A DNA stretch of 64,000 bases from Hemibagrus wyckioides (Eukaryota > Chordata > Actinopteri > Siluriformes > Bagridae), in assembly GCF_019097595.1 (NCBI RefSeq), contig NC_080710.1, forward strand, positions 16,674,780 through 16,738,779. The letters are read 5' to 3'. The position numbers were made by a program, and so were the translations under genes. This document shows, one piece after another, positions 27,701 through 39,163 of this stretch; the first letter of the stretch is position 1; every line of letters begins with the position of its first letter. Under the pieces are notes generated by a model. That model was not told the DNA's origin. It did not search any database and was given only the letters and a program-made list of their open reading frames with translations.

Positions 27701-30700
27701 TGTGTTTATGGGAATTTTTGACCATTCTTCCAGAAGCGCATTTGTGAGGTCACACACTGATGTTGGACGAGAAGGCCTGGCTCTCAGTCTCCGCTCTAAT
27801 TCATCCCAAAGATGTTCTATCGGGTTGAGGTCAGGACTCTGTGCAGGCCAGTCAAGTTCATCCACACCAGACTCTGTCATCCATGTCTTTATGGACCTTG
27901 CTTTGTGCACTGGTGCACAGTCATGTTGGAAGAGGAAGGGGCCAGCTCCAAACTGTTCCCACAAAGTTGGGAGCATGGAATTGTCCAAAATGTCTTGGTA
28001 TGCTGAAGCATTCAGAGTTCCTTTCACTGGACCTAAGGGGCCAAGCCCAGCTCCTGAAAAACAACCCCACACCATAATCCCCCCTCCACCAAACTTTACA
28101 CTTGGCACAATGCAGTCAGACAAGTACCGTTCTCCTGGCAACCGCCAAACCCAGACTCATCCATCAGATTGCCAGATGGAGAAGTGTGATTCGTCACTCC
28201 AGAGAACGCGTCTCCACTGCTCTAGAGTCCAGTGGCGGCGTGCTTTACACCACTGCATCCGACGCTTTGCATTGCACTTGGTGATGTATGGCTTGGATGC
28301 AGCTGCTCGGCCATGGAAACCCATTCCATGAAGCTCTCTGCGCACTGTTCTTGAGCTAATCTGAAGGCCACATGAAGTTTGGAGGTCTGTAACGATTGAC
28401 TCTGCAGAAAGTTGGCGACCTCTTCGCACTATGCGCCTCAGCATCCGCTGACCCCGCTCCGTCAGTTTACGTGGCCTACCACTTTGTGGCTGAGTTGCTG
28501 TCGTTCCCAAACACTTCCACATTCTTATAATACAGCTGACAGTTGACTGTGGAATATTTAGGAGCAAGGAAATTTCACACAGTTCCACGCTGGAATTCAC
28601 TGAGCTCCTGAGAGCAACCCATTCTTTCACAAATGTTTGTAAAAAAACAGTCTGCATGCCTAGGTGCTTGATTTTATACACCATGGCCATGGAAGTGATT
28701 GGAACACCTGATTCTGATTATTTGGATGGGTGAGCGAATACTTTTGGCAATATAGTGTATCTTCAGGAATTACCTGTTGCAATCATGTTAATTGAGGCTG
28801 TTTTGAAAGCAAAGGGACCCAGTATTAGTATATTGCTCCTAATAAAGTGCATCTTTGCTTGAAGCAAGAGTAGCTCACCACTACTAAGCACAAACTAACC
28901 AGTGTCTGACTGATGCCTTCACTGGGCATGTACTACTCTTACTGAGAAAGGCAAATACATGTGTCTGGGTACTAGCATGTATTTTTCAGCTTAACAAGCA
29001 GCTATATTGGGACACTCACAAACCAATGCCCTCCTAGAAAACCTGGTCAAATCTCACAGGTTATTCCTTCCAGTTAAAGATTTAAGACTTAAGCCAATTA
29101 TTTGTAGTGTATATCAGTCTTATTAAAAATAAGCTTGCTTGCATATAACTCTATTCTTGTGAGCTGCAACAGATACCAACTGTTTATAGATATATTTATG
29201 GTATTGCCTATGAAATAATAAATATAAATATAAGATAAAAGAACAAAGCTTATATTTATATATTTTAAGCAGTCTTGCACTTACAAGCATTGCTGCCTTA
29301 AATCTCTCATTCAATCAGAAAAACAAAATACCAACTTCTACACATACACCACTGTCAGTGCAAACCTAAAACATAGAAATGATGGATACCAGAAGGCTTG
29401 GGAAATCTTTTTAAAAATGTTCTTGAAGCTACCTATCTTCCCTGGTGGTCATGAAGATGCTATTCTTGGTGTCACAATGCTTTATTATTGGTCTATGAAT
29501 TATTTATAGGACATAGGCTTGCCTGAAGAAATAAATGGATGTGACATGGCAAACCCCACAAGACAACAGCAGTGTAAGATTCTCCAAACTTGCTTATAAC
29601 AAACTGCCATTTCAGGCAAATAGCCATAAAATTTATTTTGCAATTGCAATACAATGTTTTTTATTATCTTCTTATTAATAATTAAACAATTTAATAATTA
29701 AATGCAATTAATTAATTAATTAATTACCAGGCCGGGGCAGTATAAGGTGTCTTCTGACTTTTAGCTTTTCTTCCCCAAGACCTTTAATTAATAATTATTC
29801 AAATCCAGGTTAAGATCTTTATTTAATGCTGTAATCTGGTAAATGTTATTATAATAATTGCCAAATAGGCTGGTTTAACCATATCACATACCTGTTGGGA
29901 TTTTTATTCAGAGGTATCTAGAGTTTAGACAGAACAATGTGGGGGAAAAAACATCCAGCTGTGAAAAAAATCAGAGGAGAATGGACAGATTGGTTGGAGC
30001 CAACATGAAGGCTAGATAAACTTAAAGAGAAACTGTTTACAGCCATTTTGAGCAGAAAGCATTTCGTAACACCATGATGGGGACAGGCTACAACAGCAGA
30101 CGACCACATCAGGTTCCACTCCTGTCAGTCCAGAACAAGAATCTGAGGATTCAGTAGAGAGAAGTCTCATCGAATGCCAAAATATAACTACTGCTTCCAT
30201 GCTATAGAGGAAGGCCATCTGTGGGATGTTAATGAGAGCTATTTAGACAGGTTCAATGGGAATGATACTAAATAATGCAAAAGCAGTGTAAATTGTTTTT
30301 GCAAAATTAACATTTCACAAATTCCTCAGCATTTTTTATCCTTTGGCCGTAAACTGCATAATGGAGGGAAGAAATCTGGATCCAGCAAAACCCTGTGCTT
30401 AGACACCACCCTCCATCCTTCTGAATTCCTTATGATTCAGGCTGTTAGTGTGTGTGTGTACATGCTGAACTTTCCAGACCATGTCTATGTTTAATCAACT
30501 AGCTGTGTCCTCTACAGCAGGGCTTCAGCTCTATCACTGTGGGGGAGGAACTGTCTGTGGATCTGTAATTACTGCAGACTAGGCCAGCATGTCTGTCACA
30601 CGTCTCCAACTACAACCCAACTGGCACCGCACAGGATAATATAGGATAGCAAAGCACCACCAAGTACAGGGGTCACTCTATGTCAAATGTAGAGGTTATC

Positions 30701-31343
30701 TTCCCTAAAGTATGTCAAATCTCAGAGCCACTTAATAAGATCTCAGAAACTCCTGCAATTTTTATGAAATAAAAAAACACAGAGATAGAAAGATGCACCT
30801 AACGATTTATCTATAATTTTTAATAAATCAGTTAAATATGTGTTTTTAGTTTGAGAAACATGGCATCAGTTATTAGATTAAGCTCTTGAGTGCCACGACA
30901 AGTGAGCAGTCACCCAGAGACTGAAGAGTTTAATTCTTGACAATGCCACAACCATCAGTGGCTAGGAGTCCAATAGAGCAAAACTGCCTGTGCTCTCCAT
31001 ATACTCTCTTCCCTGTCAATCACAGAAACACTTTTCTCTGAGTGTGTTGCACCACCCTGTTACACAGCATGAGTAGCAGCTCAAAAAGTGTGGTTGGCTG
31101 GCTTCACATGAATCACGTCTCCTGTGTAAGCGTCCAATTACTACCCAGCAGGTAGCACTCATGTGACTGGGGAGACGCGACTATTGGGTTAGAATTGGCA
31201 AAGAAATTAGAAATTAGAAGATAGGGAAGAAATCCAGGAATAAGCTAATAAAAACACAAACAGTGAGGACAATATACTGTACTTTTACAATAATATGTTA
31301 ATTATGTTATTAAAAAATCAAGTCATCTAATCTTTCAACATCA

Positions 31344-31403
<60 letters not shown>

Positions 31404-34400
31404 TAAGTATATAATGCAAAGTGCGAATAACTTAACAAGATCAGATTCAGTTTATCATGAACTGAGCCACAACACATGACTACAGGGAATTAGCCAGAAA
31501 GAGTAAAGAGCATCTGCAAGACACGAATCATTGCTTTTCCCTTAATCTGTGTGACAACATTATACCACCATTAATGGAAAATATATTCGAGTTTATGACA
31601 GTATAGCGGAATAGTATATGGGAACTATTACCCAACTGACATTCCACAGAACTTCCTTCCAATAATTAACACTAAAAAGATTTTTCAGAGGAAGAGGAAG
31701 AAAGAAAATGAAAATCAGAATTAAGGATTTAGCCCGCTTGCGATCGTACATTAATTGGTTTAGATAAAATACCAAATAAAAATAATAATCCTTCCAAACT
31801 ATGAGTAAAAAAAAAAAAAAAATCAACTTTAGTAATCAGATGGGAGGGCTCATGAAAGAAAAGCTTCTTCAATCATCAAGGCAAACTGACAGCAGGTCTG
31901 TGACAGAGAGCTGAAGCTTTCCATGCAATAAAAACACTGCAAACAGCCACCATGGTTATAAAAAGAACAGCAAACACCACACTGGGGCTCCACAAACAGG
32001 CACCTTTCTTATTTACATCCAGTAGTGAAAGGAAGAGGATGCCGTACTGCACGCATTCACATACATATGCACGCACACACATGAAATCTGATGGCAATAA
32101 AAAAAATTTTTGCAGTAGCTATAATGGGAACCAGGGTTCTGACTATTTTAAAACCTCACAATTCTTGATTCAAGGAATATACCTATAGCTATACTATACC
32201 TATAGTATTCAACTGGTTGCTTCTAGTTGCTATCTGATTGGATATTCACAGTTCACAATGTTGTATACACACACACACACACACACATACATACATACAT
32301 ACATACATACATACACACACAATCTTACAAAATCCCATTTTGGTTGACTACAAATCTAAAAAAGGCATTTCTCAGATGTTTGCACTCCTTGCCCTTGGTT
32401 TCATATGGTCAGCAGATTTTCAGACACATTTTTGTGAAATCAGAAGCCAAATAGCAAAGGTCAAATGGGTTCTGGAAAACTGCTATGACAAAACTGCTAT
32501 TTCAGACATCATGACTAAAAGGTAAACATCACACAACATGGCCTGGATTACAGAAAACCTTAATAATCATGTTGAGAACCAGGAGACTGAACTTTAACCA
32601 ACTCCAAATACAGGGAAAAGAAGGTGCTATGCCTGTGCGGTGACGATAATACACAACCTCCTACTGGAGTTTCTCTCCAACAATACACAAGTCTTGGACT
32701 ACACTGATGTGCCCTTGTATGACAAAAACTATATAAAATTACAAAATAACAAGTTGGCACATGTCACTCTGGACTAGAGTCAGTCCCCAGGATGACATCT
32801 GTGAGATGATTCATTGTCATTATGGCTTTTCCAAGAATACGCTCATAGAGGAAAAAGCAAATAAGAACAGCACATGTGTCCTGTTTTTATGCACAGACGT
32901 GTATATCACGTTCAAGAACTGACTTATACCATTTTAATCCTATGACTCAGAGGCAAGAGCAACAAGCACAAACCGTATCACTGCTGATAATTTAACGATA
33001 AAGCAAGACAAAAGCAGTCGCCAATTGTGAACACAGTTGTGAACAGATGGAAGAAAGGAAGCTCACTTTTGATAATAAAAAGAAAACTAACAAGTATTCA
33101 GGATGAATAATCAGGACAAGGCAGTCGTCATTGATTCTCATGCCACACTGAGGAAGGAGGACAATGGACAATTAGTTTAGACTTCCATAATCTGTGGTTG
33201 TGAATGTATGTATGCATGAGTGTGTATGTTTTCCGGTGTAGGATGGCAAGGAGAACTATAGTCCACAAAAGGCCATATTAAGGTCTATAAAATATCAGTC
33301 ATGCATTAACATTTCTTTCCACCTTCAAGTCGTTTGACTTTTGCAGAAAATAGCATTGGAAAGAGCAGAGATTTTAATAGTTCAGACAATTAGACCAACA
33401 ATAATGCTTTGTTATTTAGTAAAGCTGCTGTCTGAACACTAAAAGCTATGTTTGATACAGACATTGTATTAAAAGACAATAAACCAGGTACCTGTCTACA
33501 TCAAAAGCTCTCCTGGAACTTCCAGAACCTTCAAGAGAGTAAGTACTGTGTGTAAAAAACAGTTTAATAGCTCTGGATTTAACACAATTTAACAGCACTG
33601 TTCAACAACTTGTATTTTGACCTTGAAACAACCATCATGCTAGAACCTTTACTAACAAGTTACTCAATGAAAGCTAAAGAACAGTGGGAGACAGACTCAT
33701 GGGGAGTTCTGTCATGTTCAATGTCAAAAATGTCTGTGCGTACTGGGCAATTTGAAGCTATACTACACTGTTAATTGGTTGCAAGTGAAGGCATCCTGTT
33801 GCGCTCATCCAGGCTCCAAAATTTTTCTCTATAACATTAATCATCATTTCAAGAGAAACCACAGAACTGACCTCAAGATGAGAAGTCAAATGGCATTTTC
33901 TGCCAGAACTCTATAATTGGCTCCTAGAGGATGTTGGTGAGTCATGCAAAAACACACGTCATACACATGTGAGAATGGTCACGTACTGGTCAGTTATGGA
34001 ACACAGCAGTGTCCAAGTATGTGTTTGAAGTCTTTAAGTGCTTACTTGCTCTGGGTGCTCACTGCCTGTAATCTCAGCCACTGTGTTGAAGGAGTCCACA
34101 TCTTCCAGGGTCTGAGCCCCCATGGTTAAGTGCACCACAATTTTTATGCCTCTGTGTGCCATCCTGGCCATCATCTGGGCATCTTCCACTGTGATACAGG
34201 CTGTGGGGATCTGAGGCACACCAGGCTGGTACCACTGCCACCCAGTGTGGGGGCTGTAATAGGTATATACAATGAGTTTAATGTTGATTTTATTCATTTG
34301 TTAGAGATAAAGTGATTGTACTTCATGGAAAAACACTGATGATATCTGCCTGGAACATACCTGTTGATGGAAAATGGAGTGATGGAGCGAATGAGCGAAG

Positions 34401-35159
34401 CCACTGCTCCCACTTTAGCTGCCTCTGAAGCTCCCAAAGCACGGTATGCCACTGTCTCCCCGTAGCTAACAAAGGGCTGATTATACACCACAATCTTCCC
34501 TTTAGCCTCACTCGCTCTTCTTTTCAGGTCATCAAAAGACTCCACCACTAACACTTCAGCTTCAATACCTGCCAGAAAGCACCATGTATAAAGGATGTAT
34601 GACACATATGTCATAAGTCTTATTTTAGGCAAGAAAAACATAGAATGAAGTTGTGAAGAGGCATGTTTACAGTGCTTATGGGTATAATCTAATTGTTTGA
34701 ACAAGTCTCAAACTACAAACCTCCTTTGGGAGTTCCAACACTACTCCCCAACCCAAGGATTGACAAGGTGTGGTTTCGTGGAAGAACCATCACTGCACTC
34801 TCCTGTCCCCTAACCCAGTGAGGGATCTTAACAGGTTCTAGATGTACATTCTCCAGTCCATCCAGCCTTAGTGCATTGTACATGTACTTGATAGCCAGGT
34901 CCAGATTCTTGGACCCGGACACTCTGTTCCCGACCGTATCTGTGAAAGCTGCAAGTCGTTCATATGAGCGGTTCTGAGCCTTCCCGTACACTGCCAGGTC
35001 TATGATTTTCTGGGCAATGCCAGTATAACTTGATAATTCCTTTGATATTTCTTCAAGTGATTTACTCCTATAGCCAAGTGTCTTACAGGAGCACTGTAAT
35101 AAACTACCAATCAGAACAAGAAACGTCAAAAGGCCACTTTTGTATCCCATTTCTGTCAT
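14721..35159 (-). CDS. cpq: Carboxypeptidase Q (M28 metallopeptidase), 7 coding exons
   Basis: Coding exons, in transcript order: 35159-34721, 34568-34361, 34253-34046, 21578-21467, 19878-19787, 18461-18260 and 14881-14721. All splice phases match and give 473 residues (human 472). The first coding exon opens at the ATG, directly behind an acceptor AG, so the 5' UTR must start in an upstream exon. Residues 1-25 form a signal peptide ([16 protein letters not shown]). The M28 zinc centre is intact: His292 in SGHLD, Asp304 in AMDDGGG, the Glu338-Glu339 pair in WSAEEAGG, Asp366 in MESDMG and His436 in [12 protein letters not shown] glycosylation sites are present. The family hydrolyses circulating or lysosomal dipeptides as a secreted, proteolytically activated dimer. 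The intron between coding exons 3 and 4 spans 12.5 kb and holds most of the transposons. Upstream neighbour sdc2 matches the tetrapod order. Confidence 0.96.
15714..15759. repeat. (CT)n(CA)n composite microsatellite
   Basis: Fourteen CT units run directly into nine CA units. Read on the minus strand this is GT followed by GA, the same plan as the tracts at 38138, 42553 and 58454. Confidence 0.95.
16995..17365 (+). repeat. SINE-like interspersed repeat, copy A
   Basis: It starts with a tRNA-like head (GGTGGCACAATAG, then a B-box-like GCAAGTTCAAACCC). It continues with a long body containing CTGGCTTCACATGTAAGAAG and CATGTGTCACCATCC, and ends in AATTGGCAAGTAACC. The body recurs at 30885-31210 and in two parts at 19000-19680, so this is a dispersed family. 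Confidence 0.55.
19000..19680 (+). repeat. SINE-like repeat of the copy A family, split
   Basis: Around 19050-19090 the words GGCTGGAAGTCAAGAGAGCA and AAACTG parallel the repeat at 30960-30990. The matching tail (TTGCCTTCACCCTTCCC, GTGGGTCAGAATTAG) appears only at 19595-19665. The roughly 430 bases between are unlike the other copies and may be an insertion into the repeat. Confidence 0.4.
21918..23150 (+). mobile_element. Tc1/mariner transposon, copy 1, complete ends
   Basis: The 31-base terminal inverted repeats are identical at both ends: TACACTATATTGCCAAAAGT onward at 21918-21948 and its reverse complement at 23120-23150, including the TA target dinucleotide. Total length is 1233 bases. 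It lies in the cpq 12.5 kb intron, antisense to cpq, about 340 bases upstream of the next exon. The perfect ends suggest recent mobilisation. The transposase inside is broken by a deletion, so any movement would need transposase from elsewhere. Confidence 0.93.
22022..23066 (+). pseudogene. Tc1-family DD34E transposase, frameshifted (copy 1)
   Basis: The catalytic part is open from 22131 to 23066. The DDE residues are present: Asp in LWSDESHF, Asp in FQHDCAPVH and Glu in [11 protein letters not shown], with 34 residues between the last two. [11 protein letters not shown] hook-like run and a second helix-turn-helix precede them. The N-terminal start lies in another frame (22022-22213). Comparison with copy 2 shows a net loss of about 20 bases near 22146, inside the first helix-turn-helix, which shifts the frame. 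Tc1 transposases cut and paste the element at TA sites. The long antisense frames over this region are shadows. Confidence 0.9.
25444..25759 (-). mobile_element. tRNA-headed SINE with LINE2-like tail and 11-bp target duplication
   Basis: The element is flanked by the perfect direct repeat CTTCTAGACAT at 25433-25443 and 25760-25770. Read on the minus strand, it begins with a tRNA-like head (A box GGCTTAGTGGTTAGCA, B box near CTGGGTTCGAGTC). It continues through a body with TTTCCTCCGGGTGCTCC and CAGGGTGTATCCTGCC words and ends in GGATAAGTGGTACAGACAAT plus an AATG-rich tail. The layout is typical of fish SINEs mobilised by L2-type LINEs. It is about 316 bases long. Confidence 0.85.
27539..28759 (-). 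mobile_element. Tc1/mariner transposon, copy 2, nested and opposite to copy 1
   Basis: It is the same family as copy 1, with 31-base inverted ends that differ by one base at the left end. TA is present at both borders (27539-27540 and 28758-28759). It inserted into the older element at 26841-28850. It lies on the minus strand, in the sense direction of cpq, about 4.4 kb from copy 1. Protein-level identity to copy 1 over the C-terminal 170 residues is about 96% by eye. Confidence 0.93.
27623..28690 (-). pseudogene. Tc1-family transposase, nonsense and deletion (copy 2)
   Basis: Two open parts remain: 28690-28157 with the DNA-binding region and the first catalytic Asp, and 28141-27623 with the second Asp and Glu ([14 protein letters not shown]). 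They are separated by a TGA at 28157-28159 where copy 1 has CGA, a CpG-type transition. The extreme N-terminus also lacks about 32 bases present in copy 1, near 28585, so its start is out of frame. Copy 2 keeps the NIPQSTVS helix-turn-helix segment that copy 1 has lost. Confidence 0.9.
30885..31210 (+). repeat. SINE-like interspersed repeat, copy B
   Basis: Shares with the repeat at 16995-17365 a body containing CCCTGTCAATCACAG, CACCACCCTGTTACACAGCA, GGCTGGCTTCACATGAATCA and a tail resembling GGGTTAGAATTGGCAAAG. The head has decayed. Confidence 0.5.
31347..31399. repeat. (AT)n microsatellite
   Basis: About 26 uninterrupted AT units in the large cpq intron. Confidence 0.95.
32263..32320. repeat. 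(CA)n(CATA)n compound microsatellite
   Basis: CA units pass into seven ACAT units and back to CA. Confidence 0.95.
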
Positions 35160-35701
35160 CTGAAGGCAAAGAAATTTGTTATTAGTCATCAATATATTAA
35201 TCAATTTTGCAGAAGAAATCAGTAAATATCTGTGTGATGGTCTCTTAATAGAGAATCTTGCAAAATTAGACGACAGGAGGAAGTGGTCATATAAAATCTT
35301 CGGAAACTTTTCTACGTCCATAAAACAACGACGATTTCCAAAAAGCTGAAGTATTTATTTCTTTATTTTATTTGCATATCATATAAAACAGTTAATTCCT
35401 ACCTCACCTACATAAAGACCGCGTTTACATACAACCAACCATACACATTTGTCAGCTATAGTCAATATACTTATATTAAACAGCGGTACCAGAAACTCTG
35501 GTCATGCTTAATGAAGTCAGCTAGACAGACATTGCATTACGAGTGTTTGTTCGTGTTCCCTAAAAACTGAGCGTTTTGTTTCATTGTACCAACCTTGTAA
35601 ACATTGCACAGGAAAAAGATCATATGACTTTCAACAAGCAGTTTCACTTCCGCCCGACTTTCACGGCAACGGGCGTGCGCACTCCTACGGCAAGCCGGAG
35701 A

Positions 35702-35709
35702 GTCACGTG
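35702..35709 (-). promoter_or_regulatory. CLEAR/E-box-like motif upstream of cpq
   Basis: GTCACGTG, inside a CG-rich patch (35640-35720) about 540 bases upstream of the cpq start codon, contains the CACGTG E-box and matches eight of ten bases of the TFEB site GTCACGTGAC. A lysosome-associated peptidase would fit TFEB control, but this is inference from one motif. Confidence 0.35.
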
Positions 35710-35989
35710 TGTGTCACCCTCTCTCACTTTCAGTGAGAGCTGTAAGAGCAAAGTCTTGTATTTTTGGGGGGTTTTGTTTAACTACCAAATACGTCGGATT
35801 CAGCTTATTGTCTAATAATTACGGACTTCGTTCGCTGGATAAATGTTTCAACCCCTGAATCTGTATAGATCAGCGGATCTCTCAGTCTGGGGTCTATAGT
35901 GCAAGATAAAATGAAGTCGTATAAGTGTCATTCATAGCAACACAACAACAGTGTGGTTTGAAGAAAATATCTTAAAAATTAGGTGTAAT

Positions 35990-36540
35990 TGAGATGTTAG
36001 CAAATTGTGATGACTGGATCAGAGCATCTCCAAAATTGCAGCTCTTGTTTTGGTCCCAATTTTGCTTCCAAAACAGCCCTGAGCATTCTGACACCTTTCT
36101 ATCAGAACCAGCATTAACTCCTTCAGCAGTTTGAGCAACAGTAGCCCATCTGTTGGATCGGATCACACGGGCCAGCCTTGAGCCTTCGCTCCCCACGTGC
36201 ATCAATGAGCCTTGGCTGCCCACGACCTTGTTGCCGGTTCACCACTGTTCCTTCCCTGGAACACTTTTGATAGATACTGACCACTGCAGACCGGGAACAC
36301 CCGCCAAGAGCTGCAGTTTTAGAGATGCACTGATCCAGTCTTCTAGCCATCACAATTTGGCCCTTGTCAAACTCACTCAAATCCTTACGCTTGCCCATTT
36401 TTCCTGCTTCTAACACATCAACTTTGAGGACAAAATGTTCACTTGTTGCCTAATATATCCCACCCACTAACAGGTGCCATGATGAGGAGATAATCAGTGT
36501 TATTCACTTCACCTGTCACTGCTCATAATGTTATGTCTGA
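35990..36540 (-). mobile_element. Decayed Tc1-like transposon fragment with inverted duplication
   Basis: On the minus strand, from about 36400, the frame reads [20 protein letters not shown] and continues into [19 protein letters not shown] and [15 protein letters not shown], the start of a second Tc1 subfamily transposase. The catalytic region is missing. The + strand at 36012-36047 repeats the ISKTAAL-encoding stretch in inverted order to 36305-36340, so the fragment is folded back on itself. The end near 36515-36545 (CATAATGTTATGTCTGATGA) is a remnant of the terminal repeat. Confidence 0.8.
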
Positions 36541-38137
36541 TGATTGTATAATATAATATAATTGCATGAATAAATATTTTCATTTGAGTGTTTATTTCTG
36601 CAATCTCTGTTGGTTGGACTATTATAAGCTTATATTAAACTTCATGACAAAAATTGTATTGTAAGATTTCCTCTGGAGTTCCCCCCACCTCAAAAACATG
36701 GAGGTAGGTGAACTGGTAGCACCTGATCTGACAGTTAACCAATCCATCTCCTCTGCTTGGGTCAATGCCTTATTTTATTTCTTGACAAGCAATGAACATT
36801 CAAGAGCAATATCTGTAAGTCTTACATTTTCTTTCCAAGATTGGGTAAATATCTTGGAGGGACACTTGACAGATTGTGAGCTTGTATGCTGTGATTAAAC
36901 CTAACTGATGACAAATTATTTTGCCCCATGGCTTTATATCAGAAGGCCAATATTCACTAAAAGCATAGCAAGCATTTTAAAATCAGAAGCTAATAATCAC
37001 AGCATGAGAAAATGTTTATTCAGTAGTGTTTATTACAACACTGTTTTTATAACACCATAACCATTATCAGCCATGCTTATGAAACTCCATCCTTCATTCC
37101 GATGTACAAATGTGTTCAAATGCCCCAAAATGGCAATCTTTCAAAACAGTAGGCACTTCAAGGGCATTTAAATGTGAATATACATTTAGCTAGATTGTTT
37201 TTTATTTAACATATTACATTTAATATGTTGTATATAAATAGTTATATTCTATAAATTATTGTATATTAACATATACAAATAAAATATTGACTCAAATGGC
37301 CAAATCCTTAAAGGAAATTAAGCAAAAAGGAAACAGGAAAAGTAAAAAGAAATTAAATATGTAATAGAGTCATTGTGACAATAATCAGGACAAACTTTGG
37401 ACAATGATGACAATTATTAATACTTAACAAGAAATTCAACATTTGAAAATGTATAAAATATCATCAGTAAACACAGTATGTGTAAAAACCTATGGCAATG
37501 AAGTGCACTTATGCTTGGAATCTCTATATGTCCTGAAGCACTCAGCATCTTTTTTGGTCATCACTCGATAATTTTGGATAACACATGGATGCTATCTGCT
37601 CAATCGTTCTAACACAATGGAATTTTTATCATTAAACAATCTGAGTCCCCGCAGATACATAAAGATTTAATGCTTTGCTGCAATGTCAACGTTAGCATTT
37701 GTGACTAAATCTGAGTAAAGGATGTCAACAGCCTATTCTTACAGAAATACAGACATCAGACTGGAGAATAATGTGTGGTTAGCTCTGCAGACAGATTCTA
37801 AGAAGTGAAATATTTCCAAGCTTCCAAACATATAGCTTTTGTGTTTCATAACTATGTGGACAGTTTGAAATGTCCCTGGTACAAATACAAGAAGTTGTTA
37901 AGTGCAAATAACGCCAATTTATTTGAGCTAATGATATTAATGGCAGTATATTTACCTTCTAAAATTGCAGTACTACATTTGAAGACTACTTAAAGAGGGA
38001 AAATCAATTGCTCTTCATCTGTCATGGCATAGGATAAAAAAAAGCATTTTAAATTGGGCTTGAGAAACAAATGAGAATGAATGACAAAAAATAATGACAG
38101 TGATTTACAGTGAGGTTACTTTACCTGACATGGAAGG

Positions 38138-38151
38138 GTGTGTGTGTGTGT

Positions 38152-38209
<58 letters not shown>
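38138..38209. repeat. (GT)n(GA)n composite microsatellite
   Basis: About 22 GT units with one interruption run directly into 14 GA units, in or beyond the sdc2 3' UTR. Confidence 0.95.
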
Positions 38210-38212
<3 letters not shown>

Positions 38213-38776
38213 TGTTCTTGGCTGGATTTGACAAAAAATTGATTCCCCATATTTTGATACTGAATTGACAAAATATACAAATTTGTGTTAACAGCACTAA
38301 ACATTTACAAGCCCAGAGAGAACCGTTTAAAAGAGTTTATAAAAATCAACACTTTCTATAGAACCTAAATTAAGATATTGACATCAATATGGAGATGCTG
38401 AAATATGGGTAATTATTGTGGCATAAAGGAAAAAGTACATTTACAATCCAGAATTCAGACCTTTTGGATATTTAAAAAATACAAATATGTACCTCTATAG
38501 TCACAAAGTACTCTATGGATGAAACAATTCATGACATTTATTGTTTTAAATTACATTACTTTCTCCAACAATTTTTAAAAACCACATGAGAAATAAGTCA
38601 TTATCCATAATAAAAACATAATATCTGATTGGCTTTATGAAGCAAAATACTGTATCTTTGTTATTAAATAGGCTCCCAATAAACACCTCTTCAGTCTTTT
38701 ATGATTCCAGCTTTTGTTTTAAATGACTGAGGAAATGTTTGTCATATGGAAGTTAATGTTGAGTATAATCGCTCAT

Positions 38777-39104
38777 TTAGGCATAGTACTCCTTGGTTGG
38801 GGCTTTCTGATAAGCTGTACTCTGTAGTTTGCGCTCTTCCAGATCATAGCTGCCCTCATCCTTCTTCCTCATGCGGTACACCAACAGGAGAATGAGGAAG
38901 ATCGCAAACAGGAAGCCAATCACACCACCAGCTATAACAGCTACAGGTGAAAGGAGCAATTCAGTCAGACGATCACACAGGACAGCATAGAAATATGTGC
39001 AATGTTTTTAGGTTGTTAAATGTCTAGAATAACTGGACAGACTTGCAGACAAACATTGACAGTTCTGTGTTAGTTCAGCATCAAGCCAAACACTGTTTAT
39101 GTTT

Positions 39105-39163
<59 letters not shown>

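Larger units (their letters stand above)
26841..28850 (+). mobile_element. Old Tc1/mariner-like element, interrupted by Tc1 copy 2
   Basis: The inverted ends GCACTTTATTAGG (26841-26853) and CCTAATAAAGTGC (28838-28850) are exact complements. Without the 1221-base insert the element is about 790 bases. The + strand at about 27437-27490 still translates to a decayed motif, [15 protein letters not shown], recognisable as the [11 protein letters not shown] region of a Tc1-like transposase. Near 27160 there is a decayed SDES-like stretch. Its left arm resembles the arms of the element at 60026-60885, so both belong to one old family. Confidence 0.8.
21579..34045 (-). other. cpq 12.5 kb intron, transposon-rich
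   Basis: Apart from the elements listed separately (21918-23150, 25444-25759, 26841-28850, 30885-31210 and simple repeats) the sequence is AT-rich and unremarkable. No extra cpq exon is needed, because the flanking exons join in phase and the protein is full length. Confidence 0.65.
35160..38776. other. cpq upstream region and sdc2 3' side
   Basis: This must contain the untranslated first exon and promoter of cpq, probably in the GC-richer stretch at 35640-35720, and the sdc2 3' UTR left of 38777. A decayed Tc1 fragment sits at 35990-36540. On the minus strand an AATAAA (plus TTTATT at 38537-38542) lies about 240 bases after the sdc2 stop and is a possible poly(A) signal; several others lie further on. 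No further coding exon seen. Confidence 0.55.
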
